A stretch of DNA of 64,000 nucleotides from an uncultured Paracoccaceae bacterium (GCA_947494675.1 CANLVP010000001.1:1178001-1242000), one strand, 5' to 3'. Counted from the stretch's first letter, positions 7,529-16,428 are shown. The notes: a model not told the origin generated them from the letters alone. Numbers and translations are program-made.

Positions 7529-9229
7529 TTATCGCACCAAATAGGGTTTTCGGGGTTGCGGCACGTTGTTGTCCGCAGGCGGGTCGACAGGGAAATCACC
7601 CATCAGATAGGGATGCATCCCCTGGTTCTTGAGGTTCTGCAGGAATTGCCCAAAGCCGGATAGGTCGTGCATGCGCGGCGCCTCTGCCAAGCGGCCCAGC
7701 GTCTTGCCAGTCATATCCTCGACCACCGTTTGCAGCGCTTCCATCGGAGACTCGATAAAATCCGCCATGGACCAAATCCGCACACGCGCCTTGCCATAAG
7801 GGGACCGCAGACAGCTTAGGTGTTCGTTCTCGATCCGCTGAAGCTCTGCCGCCTCTTGCCGCAGATCCGCAAAATTGCGGTTTGATTGGAACAGGGGGAC
7901 AGCCCAACTGCCGGTGACCACGGCAATCTGTGCGTTCTTGTCGCGCGCCAAATTCCAGCTCATCGCTTGGTGATCAGTCGGCGCAAACTGAAACGCCTGC
8001 CGCTCGCCACGCGTGTTCCAAATCAAGTTGGTCAGGAACATCTGCGGATTATAGTCCCGCAATTTCACGTTGTCGGTTAGCGCGCCGTGAAAATGGCTTT
8101 GGCGACCGTCAAATTCCACCCGCTTATGATGATAAAGATGCCCATGCACCCGCGCGCCCGTCATCTTGGCCAACCAAGGCTCAAAATTCTCAAAGAGCTC
8201 CGTGAACCCCTGTAGCACCGTGAAAGGTTCGCAGGTGATCCCGTTTTCCCAATCGTTGTTCGGAAAACGGCTTTGCATATAAAGGCCAGGCCGTCCGCGC
8301 GTCCGACGTTCAACCGCTTTGGAAAAGATACGGTCGATCTTGCCGGGGTTCGGTTCTGCCCCCTTCATCACGGCCATATCGTCGTTCAGGAACGTCCGAT
8401 AGAGCCGGTCGGCATGAGGCCAGATTTTGCGCGCCACAAAGCAGTCAGACCGGCGAAGCAACTGCAGGTGATCGTCGTAAAAGATATGCGGTTTGCCCTG
8501 AAAGTCGAACTTGGACAGGGTCAGCGAACGACTTTCGATATGCTGCGAGTAGAGCCGTGCAAGGGTCTGAAAATAGCTTTCATCGGGGATCCAGACGCGC
8601 CGGAAATACCGATCATAGGTCGGTCGGTCCGGGTCTTGCAGAATGGCCGAAAGGGTCTGCCGCGACAGGCACCACCATTGCGATCCCATGTGCGGCACAA
8701 GACCCTCGGGAATTCTGCGGCGAAATCTGATGCGACGTTGGAGCGCGACATATCGGTCAAAAAGGTAGCGGTTTCGCTTCCATGAGAATGGGAACCGCAG
8801 GGTAAAGCGTTCGTGGTCAAGGCCGCCAACGGTCCATGGAACGTCTGCCGTTGTTGCGCTTTCGATGAAATCTGTGCGCGGGCGGCCAGACAGATAGCGC
8901 CGCAATTCCTTGACCGGGCGCAATGGCATGCACGACCCCGACGCCAGATAGACGTGGCTGACCTTGGGAAAGGACCGCAGCATCAATTCCGATGCGGATT
9001 GCGTGCCAGCCACGATGCCCCAGGTGCCCCATTCGCACTTGTGCCGTTTGCAGAACAAAACCTTGTCGCCCATGTCGGTAAAGGCGTCCTGGAATGTTTC
9101 AAAGGTGTCATCGTCAACATTCTTGTCGACGTGAATGACAACCGGGCAGCCACCCGCCACCCAATGACGCGCCACCTGCTCTGCCCGGTCCAGGGCGGTG
9201 TGCACCAACATGACAATGCCGACGGTCAT
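7529..9229 (-). CDS. Core-2/I-branching-type glycosyltransferase (GT14) with extra C-terminal domain
   Basis: The first about 290 residues match beta-1,6-N-acetylglucosaminyltransferase (Branch) enzymes: VIHVDKNVD (31-39), HVYLASGSCMPLRP (92-105), PHMGSQWWCLSR (179-190) and PDESYFQTL (215-223). The remaining about 270 residues, including the phrases HGHLYHHKRVEFDG and FIESPMEAL, form a second domain that I do not recognise by function but which seems to accompany this enzyme in Rhodobacterales. It probably adds a branching sugar to a surface glycan, in the cytoplasm before export. The start overlaps the upstream GT2 stop by four bases (ATGA). Confidence 0.8.
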   Translation of the reverse strand: MTVGIVMLVHTALDRAEQVARHWVAGGCPVVIHVDKNVDDDTFETFQDAFTDMGDKVLFCKRHKCEWGTWGIVAGTQSASELMLRSFPKVSHVYLASGSCMPLRPVKELRRYLSGRPRTDFIESATTADVPWTVGGLDHERFTLRFPFSWKRNRYLFDRYVALQRRIRFRRRIPEGLVPHMGSQWWCLSRQTLSAILQDPDRPTYDRYFRRVWIPDESYFQTLARLYSQHIESRSLTLSKFDFQGKPHIFYDDHLQLLRRSDCFVARKIWPHADRLYRTFLNDDMAVMKGAEPNPGKIDRIFSKAVERRTRGRPGLYMQSRFPNNDWENGITCEPFTVLQGFTELFENFEPWLAKMTGARVHGHLYHHKRVEFDGRQSHFHGALTDNVKLRDYNPQMFLTNLIWNTRGERQAFQFAPTDHQAMSWNLARDKNAQIAVVTGSWAVPLFQSNRNFADLRQEAAELQRIENEHLSCLRSPYGKARVRIWSMADFIESPMEALQTVVEDMTGKTLGRLAEAPRMHDLSGFGQFLQNLKNQGMHPYLMGDFPVDPPADNNVPQPRKPYLVR

Positions 9230-10236
9230 GCCCAGTTCCCCTTGGACATGAGGCCGAGAATCTCAAGTTGCCGCCAGTTGATGTACTTTTCGCTCCACTT
9301 ACACCACAGGTCTGGGTTTTCCTCTGACCCGGCGGCATAGGCGCGATATTCGTGACTATTGGCGTAATGCTGTTGCCGCACCAATTCCTCCTTCGCCTTT
9401 TCGGCAAAGGTGCTGAGAAATTTGGTGTGCAGCATCACACCCGATGCTTTTTCGCCACCCCATTCGTCATAGACAAGGTTCAACCCGCGGGGCAGCAACA
9501 TGTGGGTGGAGCTGACATAGGCATAGCGGCGGTCCCATTTGACCAAAGGCACCTTGTTAAGCGCAGGCGCGCGCGCAGGTTTATCGGCAAAAAAGGTCCG
9601 CGCCCGTGGTCCGCCTTGTATCCACAAGTTGCCGAACATCGGATTGCGTTCGATCGTGTAATTGCCGCTGTCGAACCATTCCGCCACTTCGAGCGGGTCC
9701 GAACCACGCTGGTAGGGCGTATTGTTTACCGGCCCCTTGGGATACATATCCAGCAGCATCGCGCCAAAGGACTTGATCGAAGAGGCATCCAACCAATCCG
9801 TAAGCGCGCGCAGCGGGCGCGTATCGCAGAACGGGTAAACCAAAAGCTCATCGGGGTCGGCCACAAGGCACCAATGGCCGTGGCCATATTTGGACTGCAA
9901 CCGGTTCAGCCAATCGACACCAAAGCGCGATCTCTTATAGCTTCCTTCCGCCAACCAAAGCGAGACATCAGGCTGTTCCTTAAGGTACGCCTGTGCGTCA
10001 TCGGTGCTTTCGTTGTCTACCATCAGGAAATGGTTCACGCCCATTTCGCGGTAGTATTGCAGGAAATACGGCAGCCGCAGATCTTCGTTGCGGAAAGTCG
10101 AAAAGACCAGGATATCGCTTGGCTTGATCTTGTCAGTGCGGTCCACAATCGACGTCAGCTCGCGGTTCTTGCGATGCGCGCGCGCAATCCAGCGTTTCCG
10201 CTGCAGCCGCAGTCGATATGTCTCAATCACACCCAA
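9226..10236 (-). CDS. Glycosyltransferase, GT-A fold, family 2/92-like
   Basis: The 336-residue protein has a GT-A nucleotide-sugar region: DILVFSTFRNE (41-51), VDNESTDDA (73-81) and the metal-binding ADPDELLVYP motif (D127-P-D129). The fold and motifs suggest an inverting glycosyltransferase of the 'Glyco_tranf_2_4' type; donor and acceptor are unknown. The start is TTG at 10236, with AGGA five bases upstream; a GTG at 10230 is the alternative. A 35-bp gap separates it from the GT4 gene before it, and its end overlaps the GT14 start. No membrane segment is seen. Confidence 0.75.
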   Translation of the reverse strand: MGVIETYRLRLQRKRWIARAHRKNRELTSIVDRTDKIKPSDILVFSTFRNEDLRLPYFLQYYREMGVNHFLMVDNESTDDAQAYLKEQPDVSLWLAEGSYKRSRFGVDWLNRLQSKYGHGHWCLVADPDELLVYPFCDTRPLRALTDWLDASSIKSFGAMLLDMYPKGPVNNTPYQRGSDPLEVAEWFDSGNYTIERNPMFGNLWIQGGPRARTFFADKPARAPALNKVPLVKWDRRYAYVSSTHMLLPRGLNLVYDEWGGEKASGVMLHTKFLSTFAEKAKEELVRQQHYANSHEYRAYAAGSEENPDLWCKWSEKYINWRQLEILGLMSKGNWA

Positions 10237-10271
10237 TTCGATCCTAGCCTCGTGTGCACCTTGTCATGGGC

Positions 10272-11438
10272 TTACCATTCATCCGTAAAGACTAACTTGA
10301 AATGTGTGTCCCAGTCAGGGGGAACTCTGGTCATTTTTGTGCCGTTTGTCTTGGCCAAGCTCATATTCTTTATGGTTTTTTCCCAACCGTTGCGATCCGT
10401 CGGGTCCAGATAGACGGCGTCATCCCCCACGACCTCATGCAGGGCTGGAATGTCCGAGACCACGACAGGCGTGCCATGGGCCAGCGCCTCAATCGGAGGA
10501 AGGCCGTAACCTTCGGCAAATGTCGGAAAAAGTAGGGCCTGCGCACCCATCAGAAGCGTCGCGATTTGGCCGTCGTCAAGGTTTGGGCACTCGCGGACCC
10601 CTGCAACACCGGCATCAAGTCGGGCAAATACAGCCTCGTTATTCCATCCGCGCCGCCCGCAGATGAACAACTGCGGCGGATCGCTCCAACCCTCCCAGAC
10701 ATCCAAGAGCAAGGCATGGTTTTTACGTGGCTCAATCGTGCCCAACGCAACAAAATAGGGGCGATCAGTGTCTAAATCAGGCAGAATCGGCTTTGGTTCG
10801 GCAAGGGTAACGCCCAAAGGGGCCACAACAACGGTTTTGTCACCGTTCAGATGTCGTCCAAGATCGTCAGCGACAGCATTCGAAGACACCACAATCCTGT
10901 CCGCATATGCGTCGGTCAGTTGTAGCTTGCGGGCAAAGGATGCGGACGTGCCAGCGCGCTGCATGTCGGGCCAATCCAGCGGGATCGTGTCGTGGATCAA
11001 AACGCTCACATTGCCGCCCGCGCCAGAAACACCCAGCAAAACCCGCTGCGTAAGATTGCTGTGGCCAACGTTGTAGTAGCCAAATTTCCCCGGCATGTGT
11101 CGTGCCAGCAGCTTGCGCAGCCCATTCGGGCGACACCGGGCCAAAGCATGCCGTCTAACCAATGACTGCCCACGCTTTGCCGCGACAGTCAGCCGCCTGT
11201 TCGCCCGCGACAGCAGGTCCATTTTCCCCCAAGTATCAGTCTCTATTGCGGCACATAGCGCCCGCATACCGCTCTGATCCAACAGGACGAAGCCAAGCGC
11301 GGTGCGCACAAGTCCAAAGCCATTGGGCTGCTTGACCACCGCATTTAGATAAGCGAATTCGACCCGATCGACACCGGTTTGCACCAAACCCGCACGGCTG
11401 ACCAATCTGGTCAGATCAAGCAGGCGCGTCACAGTCAT
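10272..11438 (-). CDS. Family 4 glycosyltransferase (GT-B fold)
   Basis: The 388-residue protein is a retaining GT-B enzyme. Its C-terminal half carries the nucleotide-sugar features VALGTIEPRKNH, FICGRRGWNN, and LFPTFAEGYGLPPIEALAHGTPVVVSD, where the EGYGLPPIE segment holds the conserved EX7E pattern. The N-terminal half contains HDTIPLDWPD and IVVSSNAVADDL, as in mannosyl- and rhamnosyltransferases of O-antigen and exopolysaccharide clusters. The sugar is not predictable. A slightly AT-richer 3' end (about 10.27-10.4 kb) is visible but too mild to claim transfer. Confidence 0.85.
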   Translation of the reverse strand: MTVTRLLDLTRLVSRAGLVQTGVDRVEFAYLNAVVKQPNGFGLVRTALGFVLLDQSGMRALCAAIETDTWGKMDLLSRANRRLTVAAKRGQSLVRRHALARCRPNGLRKLLARHMPGKFGYYNVGHSNLTQRVLLGVSGAGGNVSVLIHDTIPLDWPDMQRAGTSASFARKLQLTDAYADRIVVSSNAVADDLGRHLNGDKTVVVAPLGVTLAEPKPILPDLDTDRPYFVALGTIEPRKNHALLLDVWEGWSDPPQLFICGRRGWNNEAVFARLDAGVAGVRECPNLDDGQIATLLMGAQALLFPTFAEGYGLPPIEALAHGTPVVVSDIPALHEVVGDDAVYLDPTDRNGWEKTIKNMSLAKTNGTKMTRVPPDWDTHFKLVFTDEW

Positions 11439-11468
11439 ATCAGCGCCAACCCGGCCCTGATGCGACCG

Positions 11469-12362
11469 TTATTGTGCGGCATTCTTCATCGAGATCATCT
11501 GGCTGAGATACCGTGCAAAGTCATCCTTAAGCTGCGGATGTGCCAGTGCAAATGCGACTGTTGCCTCAAGATATCCAGCCTTGGACCCGCAATCATAGCG
11601 CTGCCCTTCGAACCGGAATCCATAGACGCCACGGCCCTGCGTAATCTCAGCGGCGATGGCATCGGTCAACTGAACCTCACCACCCGCTCCGGCCTTCACG
11701 TCGCTAATGTTCTGGAGCACGTCTGGCGTCAGAATATAGCGGCCAATCACCGCAAGATTTGACGGTGCCGTCCCCTCGGCTGGCTTTTCCACCATGCCCT
11801 TTACGGTGACAACGCGGTCGTTTTCGGATGCCACGTCCAGCACGCCATAGGCTTTGGTTTGTTCCGGCGACACTTCCATGGCGGCAACCATCGCACCGCC
11901 AGTTTCGTGATAGGCTTCAACCATCTGCTGCAAACAAGGTGTCTCGCCCGAGATAACGTCATCGGGCAGCATCACCGCGAAAGGCTCATCACCGATCAAA
12001 CGGCGTCCGCACCAGACCGCATGGCCAAGACCCATGGCCTTGTGCTGACGGATATAGGCAATCGCACCACTTTCCATATTGGTGTTGCGCAACACCTCAA
12101 GCAGCTCGTCCTTACCTGCGTTTTGCAGTGTCGATTCCAGATCGGGCGCATGATCAAAGTAGTCTTCAAGCGCGGATTTGCCGCGCGAGGTCACAAAGAT
12201 GAACTCTTTGATGCCGGCGGCGCGTGCTTCATCAATCGCATATTGGATCAAAGGGCGATCCACCAAGGTCATGATCTCTTTTGGAACTGACTTTGTGGCA
12301 GGAAGAAAGCGGGTGCCCATGCCAGCAACAGGAAAGATGGCTTTGGTGACTTTGGTTTGCAT
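11469..12362 (-). CDS. galU: UTP-glucose-1-phosphate uridylyltransferase
   Basis: GalU makes UDP-glucose from UTP and glucose 1-phosphate, the donor for many surface glycans and for UDP-glucuronate and UDP-galactose. The 297 residues carry the nucleotidyltransferase signature GMGTRFLPATKSVPKE near residue 14, then VDRPLIQYAIDEA, GLGHAVWC and the metal-binding PDDVI, all typical of bacterial GalU rather than GlmU or RmlA. Unlike its neighbours it is preceded by a 91-bp gap, so it may have its own promoter in addition to read-through from the upstream glycosyltransferase gene. Confidence 0.96.
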   Translation of the reverse strand: MQTKVTKAIFPVAGMGTRFLPATKSVPKEIMTLVDRPLIQYAIDEARAAGIKEFIFVTSRGKSALEDYFDHAPDLESTLQNAGKDELLEVLRNTNMESGAIAYIRQHKAMGLGHAVWCGRRLIGDEPFAVMLPDDVISGETPCLQQMVEAYHETGGAMVAAMEVSPEQTKAYGVLDVASENDRVVTVKGMVEKPAEGTAPSNLAVIGRYILTPDVLQNISDVKAGAGGEVQLTDAIAAEITQGRGVYGFRFEGQRYDCGSKAGYLEATVAFALAHPQLKDDFARYLSQMISMKNAAQ

Positions 12363-12453
12363 AAATGAACCTGTAAGACGTTATTTTGTTGTGACCTAAA
12401 TGACTAACGACAGAAAACCAAGGCTTCCGCACGATTCTGTCGGATGTTGGCGC

Positions 12454-13668
12454 TTATCTACCACCAAATGGGCGAACTTGTGACAATCGCGCTATTTCTC
12501 GGGCAATTCTGGATTTGGCGCGCCAAAGCTTGAATATTGGATCGCTGCGGTCAGATGGACCAAATTGCCCGCCCCAGTGCACCCAAAATCCACGTGGATC
12601 GAACCAGGCACGGTGTTTGAGCGGGCTGAGCGAGAACACAAAAAGCGTGACCCGTGTGCCATCCGCCACCGTATTGGCCGCCCGTTCACCTGCCTTGCTG
12701 GCCCGCCAGAAACGGGTGCTTTGCACGATGTGGCCGTCCTGATGCACCGTGATGGGTTTGAAATCAGAGGCCGTTTCATAACTGCTTTGCTGGTCAACAT
12801 CCCGGGCCAGCCCGTCTGCCCAACCCGCATCGAAACCACGCAACAGGCGCCGCACATCACCCGGCATAAGGTCGCCCTGAACCATATGCCGGACCACGCG
12901 TTGGCGCTGCGCCGCGCGCGCCGGAACCTTGTCGGGTTCACCTGCGTGCTTGCGTTGAAAAACGGCAGTCGAGGCTGCAATCTGCGTCAAATCACGTGGC
13001 ACCCGCCGCGCTGTGCGCCGCGCACTTTGGGCAAATCCGTGATGCACCAACGCGAATGGCACAAGCGCCGTCGCAGCACCAATGGCCGCCAAACGCATGT
13101 TCAAATCGGTTTCATCAAGATAGAACTCAAACGCCTCATCAAAGCCACCGACCTGTTCTAAAAGCACCCGGCGCACGGCCATATTCGTGCCTTCGGTCTT
13201 GGCAGTGATCCCGTCCTTGGGGTCAAAAACCTTGGGTTCTGATCCCCAATCGTCCAGCGGTTCAGCTGTTCCATCAGGCAAGATATGACGGGCCGCCCAT
13301 TGCAGACTGATGCCGTTGCGCCCAATCACAAAACCACCCGAAATCCCCACGTTAGGGTCTGTAAATGGCCCGGTTAGATGCGTCAGCCACGTCGGTTCAG
13401 GCACTGCATCATCATCGATAAATGCCACAACTTCGCCCGCAGCCTGCGCGATCCCGGCGTTCCGCGCGGCAGAGATATTGGCCACTTCGAAATAGACCAG
13501 CTTGATCCGCCGCTGAGAGACGCCAAGCCCACGGCGGCTGGCAGCGTCGGCCACGACGATGATTTCAAAATTTGGATAATCGAGCTGGCAAAGGCCCGCC
13601 AAGCATCGGTGCAGTTCGTCGGGGCGGCCATGACTGACCACAACAACGCTGACCGCGGGTTGGTTCAC
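12454..13668 (-). CDS. Family 2 glycosyltransferase
   Basis: The N-terminal GT-A domain is clear: VSVVVVSHGRPDELHRCL (residues 5-22), FEIIVVADAA, AARNAGIAQAAGEVVAFIDDDAVPEP with the DDD metal-binding motif, and FDEAFEFYLDETDLNMRL, the usual acceptor/catalytic region with an ED-like pair. The C-terminal about 150 residues are not recognisable. It probably adds a sugar to an envelope glycan. The start is GTG at 13668 overlapping the kdsB stop by four bases (GTGA), so the two are translationally coupled. Confidence 0.87.
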   Translation of the reverse strand: MNQPAVSVVVVSHGRPDELHRCLAGLCQLDYPNFEIIVVADAASRRGLGVSQRRIKLVYFEVANISAARNAGIAQAAGEVVAFIDDDAVPEPTWLTHLTGPFTDPNVGISGGFVIGRNGISLQWAARHILPDGTAEPLDDWGSEPKVFDPKDGITAKTEGTNMAVRRVLLEQVGGFDEAFEFYLDETDLNMRLAAIGAATALVPFALVHHGFAQSARRTARRVPRDLTQIAASTAVFQRKHAGEPDKVPARAAQRQRVVRHMVQGDLMPGDVRRLLRGFDAGWADGLARDVDQQSSYETASDFKPITVHQDGHIVQSTRFWRASKAGERAANTVADGTRVTLFVFSLSPLKHRAWFDPRGFWVHWGGQFGPSDRSDPIFKLWRAKSRIAREIARLSQVRPFGGR

Positions 13669-14465
13669 GCCACACCCATCTCTTGCAACATCGTCTCGAT
13701 CCGGGGGACGTCTTCGGGGTTATTCAACTCCCAAAATTGCCGACCTCGCGCCTCGACCTCAACACACAGCACATGCCGCCCCTGTTCAAGGAACCGCAGC
13801 TGTTCCAGGCCTTCCAGCTTTTCCAGCGGACCGGTCGGCCAGCGCGGGTAGGCCGCCAAGGCAGAGGGCCGGTAGGCATAGACACCAACGTGATGAAACA
13901 CAGGCGTATCCGCATCATCGGTATAGGTTTGCCCGGTATAAGGGATCACCTCTTTGCTGAAATAAAGCGCGTTGCGATCCGCCCCGAATACAGCCGTCGT
14001 GCCGCCCACGCGACCGGCAAGCCGATCTTCCAGAAAACCCCGCAATGTGCGCCCTTCAGTCCGCAGCACAGGCGTCGCGACCTCCGCCACCGGATGGGCC
14101 GCTAGATCACGCACCAAATCTTCAACAAACCACGCAGGCGTCAGCGGCGCGTCACCTTGTAGATTGACCACAATGTCATAGCCACCGCCCAAGGCATCCA
14201 ATGCCTCAGCACAGCGTTCGGTGCCGTTTTGACACGCCTCAGAAGTCATTACGACCTCTGCCCCGAACCCCTCTGCCGCCGTCTTGATCCGTTCATCATC
14301 CGTGGCGACGACAACACGATCTACGCCCTGCACCGCCATGGCGGCATCCCAGCTGCGGTGGATGAGGCTGCGTGCATCGCCATTCGCGCCGCGTAATTCC
14401 ACCAGCGGTTTGCCGGGATAACGGCTGCTGGCGAAACGCGCGGGAATGACGACGAGAACACCCAT
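13665..14465 (-). CDS. kdsB: CMP-Kdo synthetase (3-deoxy-manno-octulosonate cytidylyltransferase)
   Basis: The enzyme activates Kdo to CMP-Kdo for LPS inner core or capsule linker synthesis. The 266 residues show the family signature VIPARFASSRYPGKPL at the N-terminus, VVVATDDERI, NLQGDAPL with the metal-binding Asp, and FHHVGVYAYR near 190. It completes the Kdo theme begun by kdsD at 2 kb. The neighbourhood (glycosyltransferases, KpsM-like permease) also fits KpsU, the capsule-specific paralogue of KdsB; sequence alone does not separate them. It overlaps the cysQ stop by one base. Confidence 0.92.
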   Translation of the reverse strand: MGVLVVIPARFASSRYPGKPLVELRGANGDARSLIHRSWDAAMAVQGVDRVVVATDDERIKTAAEGFGAEVVMTSEACQNGTERCAEALDALGGGYDIVVNLQGDAPLTPAWFVEDLVRDLAAHPVAEVATPVLRTEGRTLRGFLEDRLAGRVGGTTAVFGADRNALYFSKEVIPYTGQTYTDDADTPVFHHVGVYAYRPSALAAYPRWPTGPLEKLEGLEQLRFLEQGRHVLCVEVEARGRQFWELNNPEDVPRIETMLQEMGVA

Positions 14466-15262
14466 CAGCCTTTGACCAGATCGACGCCCGGTGCGTAGGC
14501 AATAAAGAACGGGTTGGCGAATGTGTCTTTACCATATGCCAGCGGCGTATGGTCATCGAACCGCACGACTTTGCCGCCAGCACCGTTCAAAACGGCATGG
14601 CCCGCTGCGGTGTCCCATTCCATCGTGCGGCCAAGGCGCGGATAGATGTCCGCCTCCCCAGTTGCAACAAGGCAGAACTTCAACGACGACCCAGCACTCT
14701 TCATGTCTGCGGTGTTGTATTTCCCGATATAGGCGTCAGTTGCTTCGTCCCGGTGAGACTTGGACGCCACCACCAAGAGCGCCGCATTATCCGGTTTAGA
14801 CACTGAAATTGGCTTCGTTTCGCCAATGGTGTCCTTTGCAAACGGTGCGGTTTCTTCCACCGTCTGACCGCTCGCGTCGGTATAGAACAACCGCCCCTTG
14901 GCAGGCGCATAGACGACACCGGCAACCGGCGCGCCATCAACCACATAGGCGATATTCACCGTGAAATCGCCACGGCGTTTGATGAATTCTTTCGTGCCGT
15001 CGAGCGGGTCAACGATCAGGAATGTATTGGCGCTTTCGCCATGGGTATCGGCTTGTTCTTCAGTGACCAAAGCGACATCAGGGAAGGCCGCCCGCAACCC
15101 GGCAGAGATCAGCGCATCCGCCGCCTCATCCGCCGCGGTCACTGGGCTGTCATCGCTCTTTGAGCGGACATCGAAGTCGGGGCTGTCGTAGATCTCCATG
15201 ATCACATCGCCCGCTTCCAGCGCCAAGCGCCGAATTACTGTCGTGAGTTGCCCAAAATCCAT
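14465..15262 (-). CDS. cysQ: 3'(2'),5'-bisphosphate nucleotidase CysQ
   Basis: CysQ dephosphorylates PAP, the by-product of PAPS-dependent sulfate transfer, to AMP. The 265-residue inositol-monophosphatase-fold protein has the metal sites VTEEQ, VDPLDGTKEFI and, near the C-terminus, MEWDTAAGHAVL. ATG at 15262 is chosen because AAGG lies seven bases upstream; a GTG two codons earlier (15268) is in frame. Its position at the head of an operon that ends in a sulfotransferase gene is functionally coherent: PAP inhibits sulfotransferases unless removed. Confidence 0.93.
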   Translation of the reverse strand: MDFGQLTTVIRRLALEAGDVIMEIYDSPDFDVRSKSDDSPVTAADEAADALISAGLRAAFPDVALVTEEQADTHGESANTFLIVDPLDGTKEFIKRRGDFTVNIAYVVDGAPVAGVVYAPAKGRLFYTDASGQTVEETAPFAKDTIGETKPISVSKPDNAALLVVASKSHRDEATDAYIGKYNTADMKSAGSSLKFCLVATGEADIYPRLGRTMEWDTAAGHAVLNGAGGKVVRFDDHTPLAYGKDTFANPFFIAYAPGVDLVKG

Positions 15263-15362
15263 TGTCACACCTTGCCTGCTGCCCGTTGCGCCGCGATTGA
15301 TATACGCGACCGCGGTCCTTATGATCTGCCGTCAAGCGAACAGCAAGAATTTCGTGTCATCA

Positions 15363-15375
15363 GGGGGTAACCCCC
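15363..15375. repeat. Short GC palindrome before the ABC permease
   Basis: GGGGG (15363-15367) and CCCCC (15371-15375) are separated by TAA, directly before the ribosome binding site AAAGGA of the permease gene that starts at 15389. It could fold in the leader RNA or be an operator in the 126-bp region shared with cysQ. No clear promoter elements could be fixed in that region. Confidence 0.3.
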
Positions 15376-15388
15376 CAAAGGAACGACT

Positions 15389-16210
15389 ATGTTTCAGGCG
15401 CCCATCACAACCGAACGCCGTCGCAGCGTTTATGCCCTGCTCGAGCTGATCTATCACTCGATCGTCCGGGATGTGCGCAAAAGCCACCGCAATGCGTTCC
15501 TTGGGCTGGTGCTGAACATGATGCAGACCATCGTTTTCGTGCTGACGTTCTACCTAATGTATTCGCTGCTGGGTTTGCGCGGCAGCGCGGTACGCGGCGA
15601 TTTCCTGCTGTATATCATGTCAGGCATTTTTCTGTACCTGACCCATACCAAGGCGATGCAGGCGGTGATCCAATCCGAAGGACCTGCATCCGCGATGATG
15701 CAACACGCGCCGATGACGACGGCGATCTCGATCACCGCTGCCGCACTGTCATCGCTCTACTTGCAGCTTCTATCGCTGTTGGTGGTGCTGTTCTTTTACC
15801 ATGTGATCTTTAACCCCGTGGTGATCGACAACCCAGCAGGCGCGATGGCGATGCTTTTGATGTCATGGTTCACCGGGGTCGGTGTTGGCCTGATCCTGCT
15901 GGCGATTAAGCCCTGGGCGCCCGACGTCGTCACGGTCGTCAGCTCGATCTATTCGCGCGCCAATATGATCGCATCGGGCAAGATGTTTCTGGCAAACTCG
16001 CTGCCCGCATCCATGCTTGTCCTGTTTGACTGGAACCCACTGTTCCACACCATCGACCAAGCCCGCGGGTTCACGTTCATCAACTACAATCCGCACTTCA
16101 GCTCGGCGATGTATCCGCTTTATGTCGGCCTGGTTCTTGTGGCGATTGGCCTGATGGGCGAATTCTACACCCGCAAAAACGCATCCATCAGTTGGAGCGC
16201 ATCGCGCTAG
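15389..16210 (+). CDS. ABC-2 type polysaccharide export permease (KpsM-like)
   Basis: The 273-residue integral membrane protein has about six transmembrane helices, a cytoplasmic N-terminus with LIYHSIVRDVRKSHRNA, and the ABC-2 architecture of capsule and O-antigen exporters such as KpsM and Wzm. It would form the membrane channel for a lipid-linked polysaccharide. It reads divergently from the cysQ-kdsB-glycosyltransferase operon, which supports a role in exporting that product. No KpsT-type ATPase or KpsE-type polymerase/co-polymerase lies next to it; the next gene is dnaK, so its partners must be encoded elsewhere. Confidence 0.8.
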   Translation: MFQAPITTERRRSVYALLELIYHSIVRDVRKSHRNAFLGLVLNMMQTIVFVLTFYLMYSLLGLRGSAVRGDFLLYIMSGIFLYLTHTKAMQAVIQSEGPASAMMQHAPMTTAISITAAALSSLYLQLLSLLVVLFFYHVIFNPVVIDNPAGAMAMLLMSWFTGVGVGLILLAIKPWAPDVVTVVSSIYSRANMIASGKMFLANSLPASMLVLFDWNPLFHTIDQARGFTFINYNPHFSSAMYPLYVGLVLVAIGLMGEFYTRKNASISWSASR

Positions 16211-16286
16211 CCAAGTGACCTTTGGCAAGAATCGCGACTGAACGACCCAAAATAGCAATTTCAGCCATAATCGGTGGCTTCTGGCG

Positions 16287-16318
16287 CTTGCAGCCCCCGA
16301 ACCCCAACCCTATATACG
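16287..16318 (+). promoter_or_regulatory. Heat-shock (RpoH) promoter of dnaK
   Basis: CTTG (16287-16290) is followed after exactly 18 bases by CCTATATACG (16309-16318). This matches the alphaproteobacterial heat-shock promoter pattern CTTG-N17/18-CYTATNTNNG at every specified position. It would start transcription near 16325, leaving a leader of about 105 bases before the dnaK ATG. The remainder of the 218-bp gap shows no other element I can name, and no CIRCE inverted repeat is seen. Confidence 0.75.
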
Positions 16319-16428
16319 CCAAGTCGCGGGACGGCCCGAAAACCTGACCGCAAATCATGAACGTAAGGCGCGGGTGCCGGAACGGGTTCGCGCCGCTCAA
16401 ACCGCCTGAAGCTAAAGGGATTTGAACC

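Noticed and set aside
9352-10413. A plus-strand frame of about 350 codons opposite the GT2-like gene
   Set aside because: It runs antisense through two confirmed glycosyltransferase genes, has no recognisable motif, and its codons mirror those genes.
16211-16428. A CIRCE/HrcA operator before dnaK
   Set aside because: No TTAGCACTC-N9-GAGTGCTAA-like inverted repeat is present in this gap.
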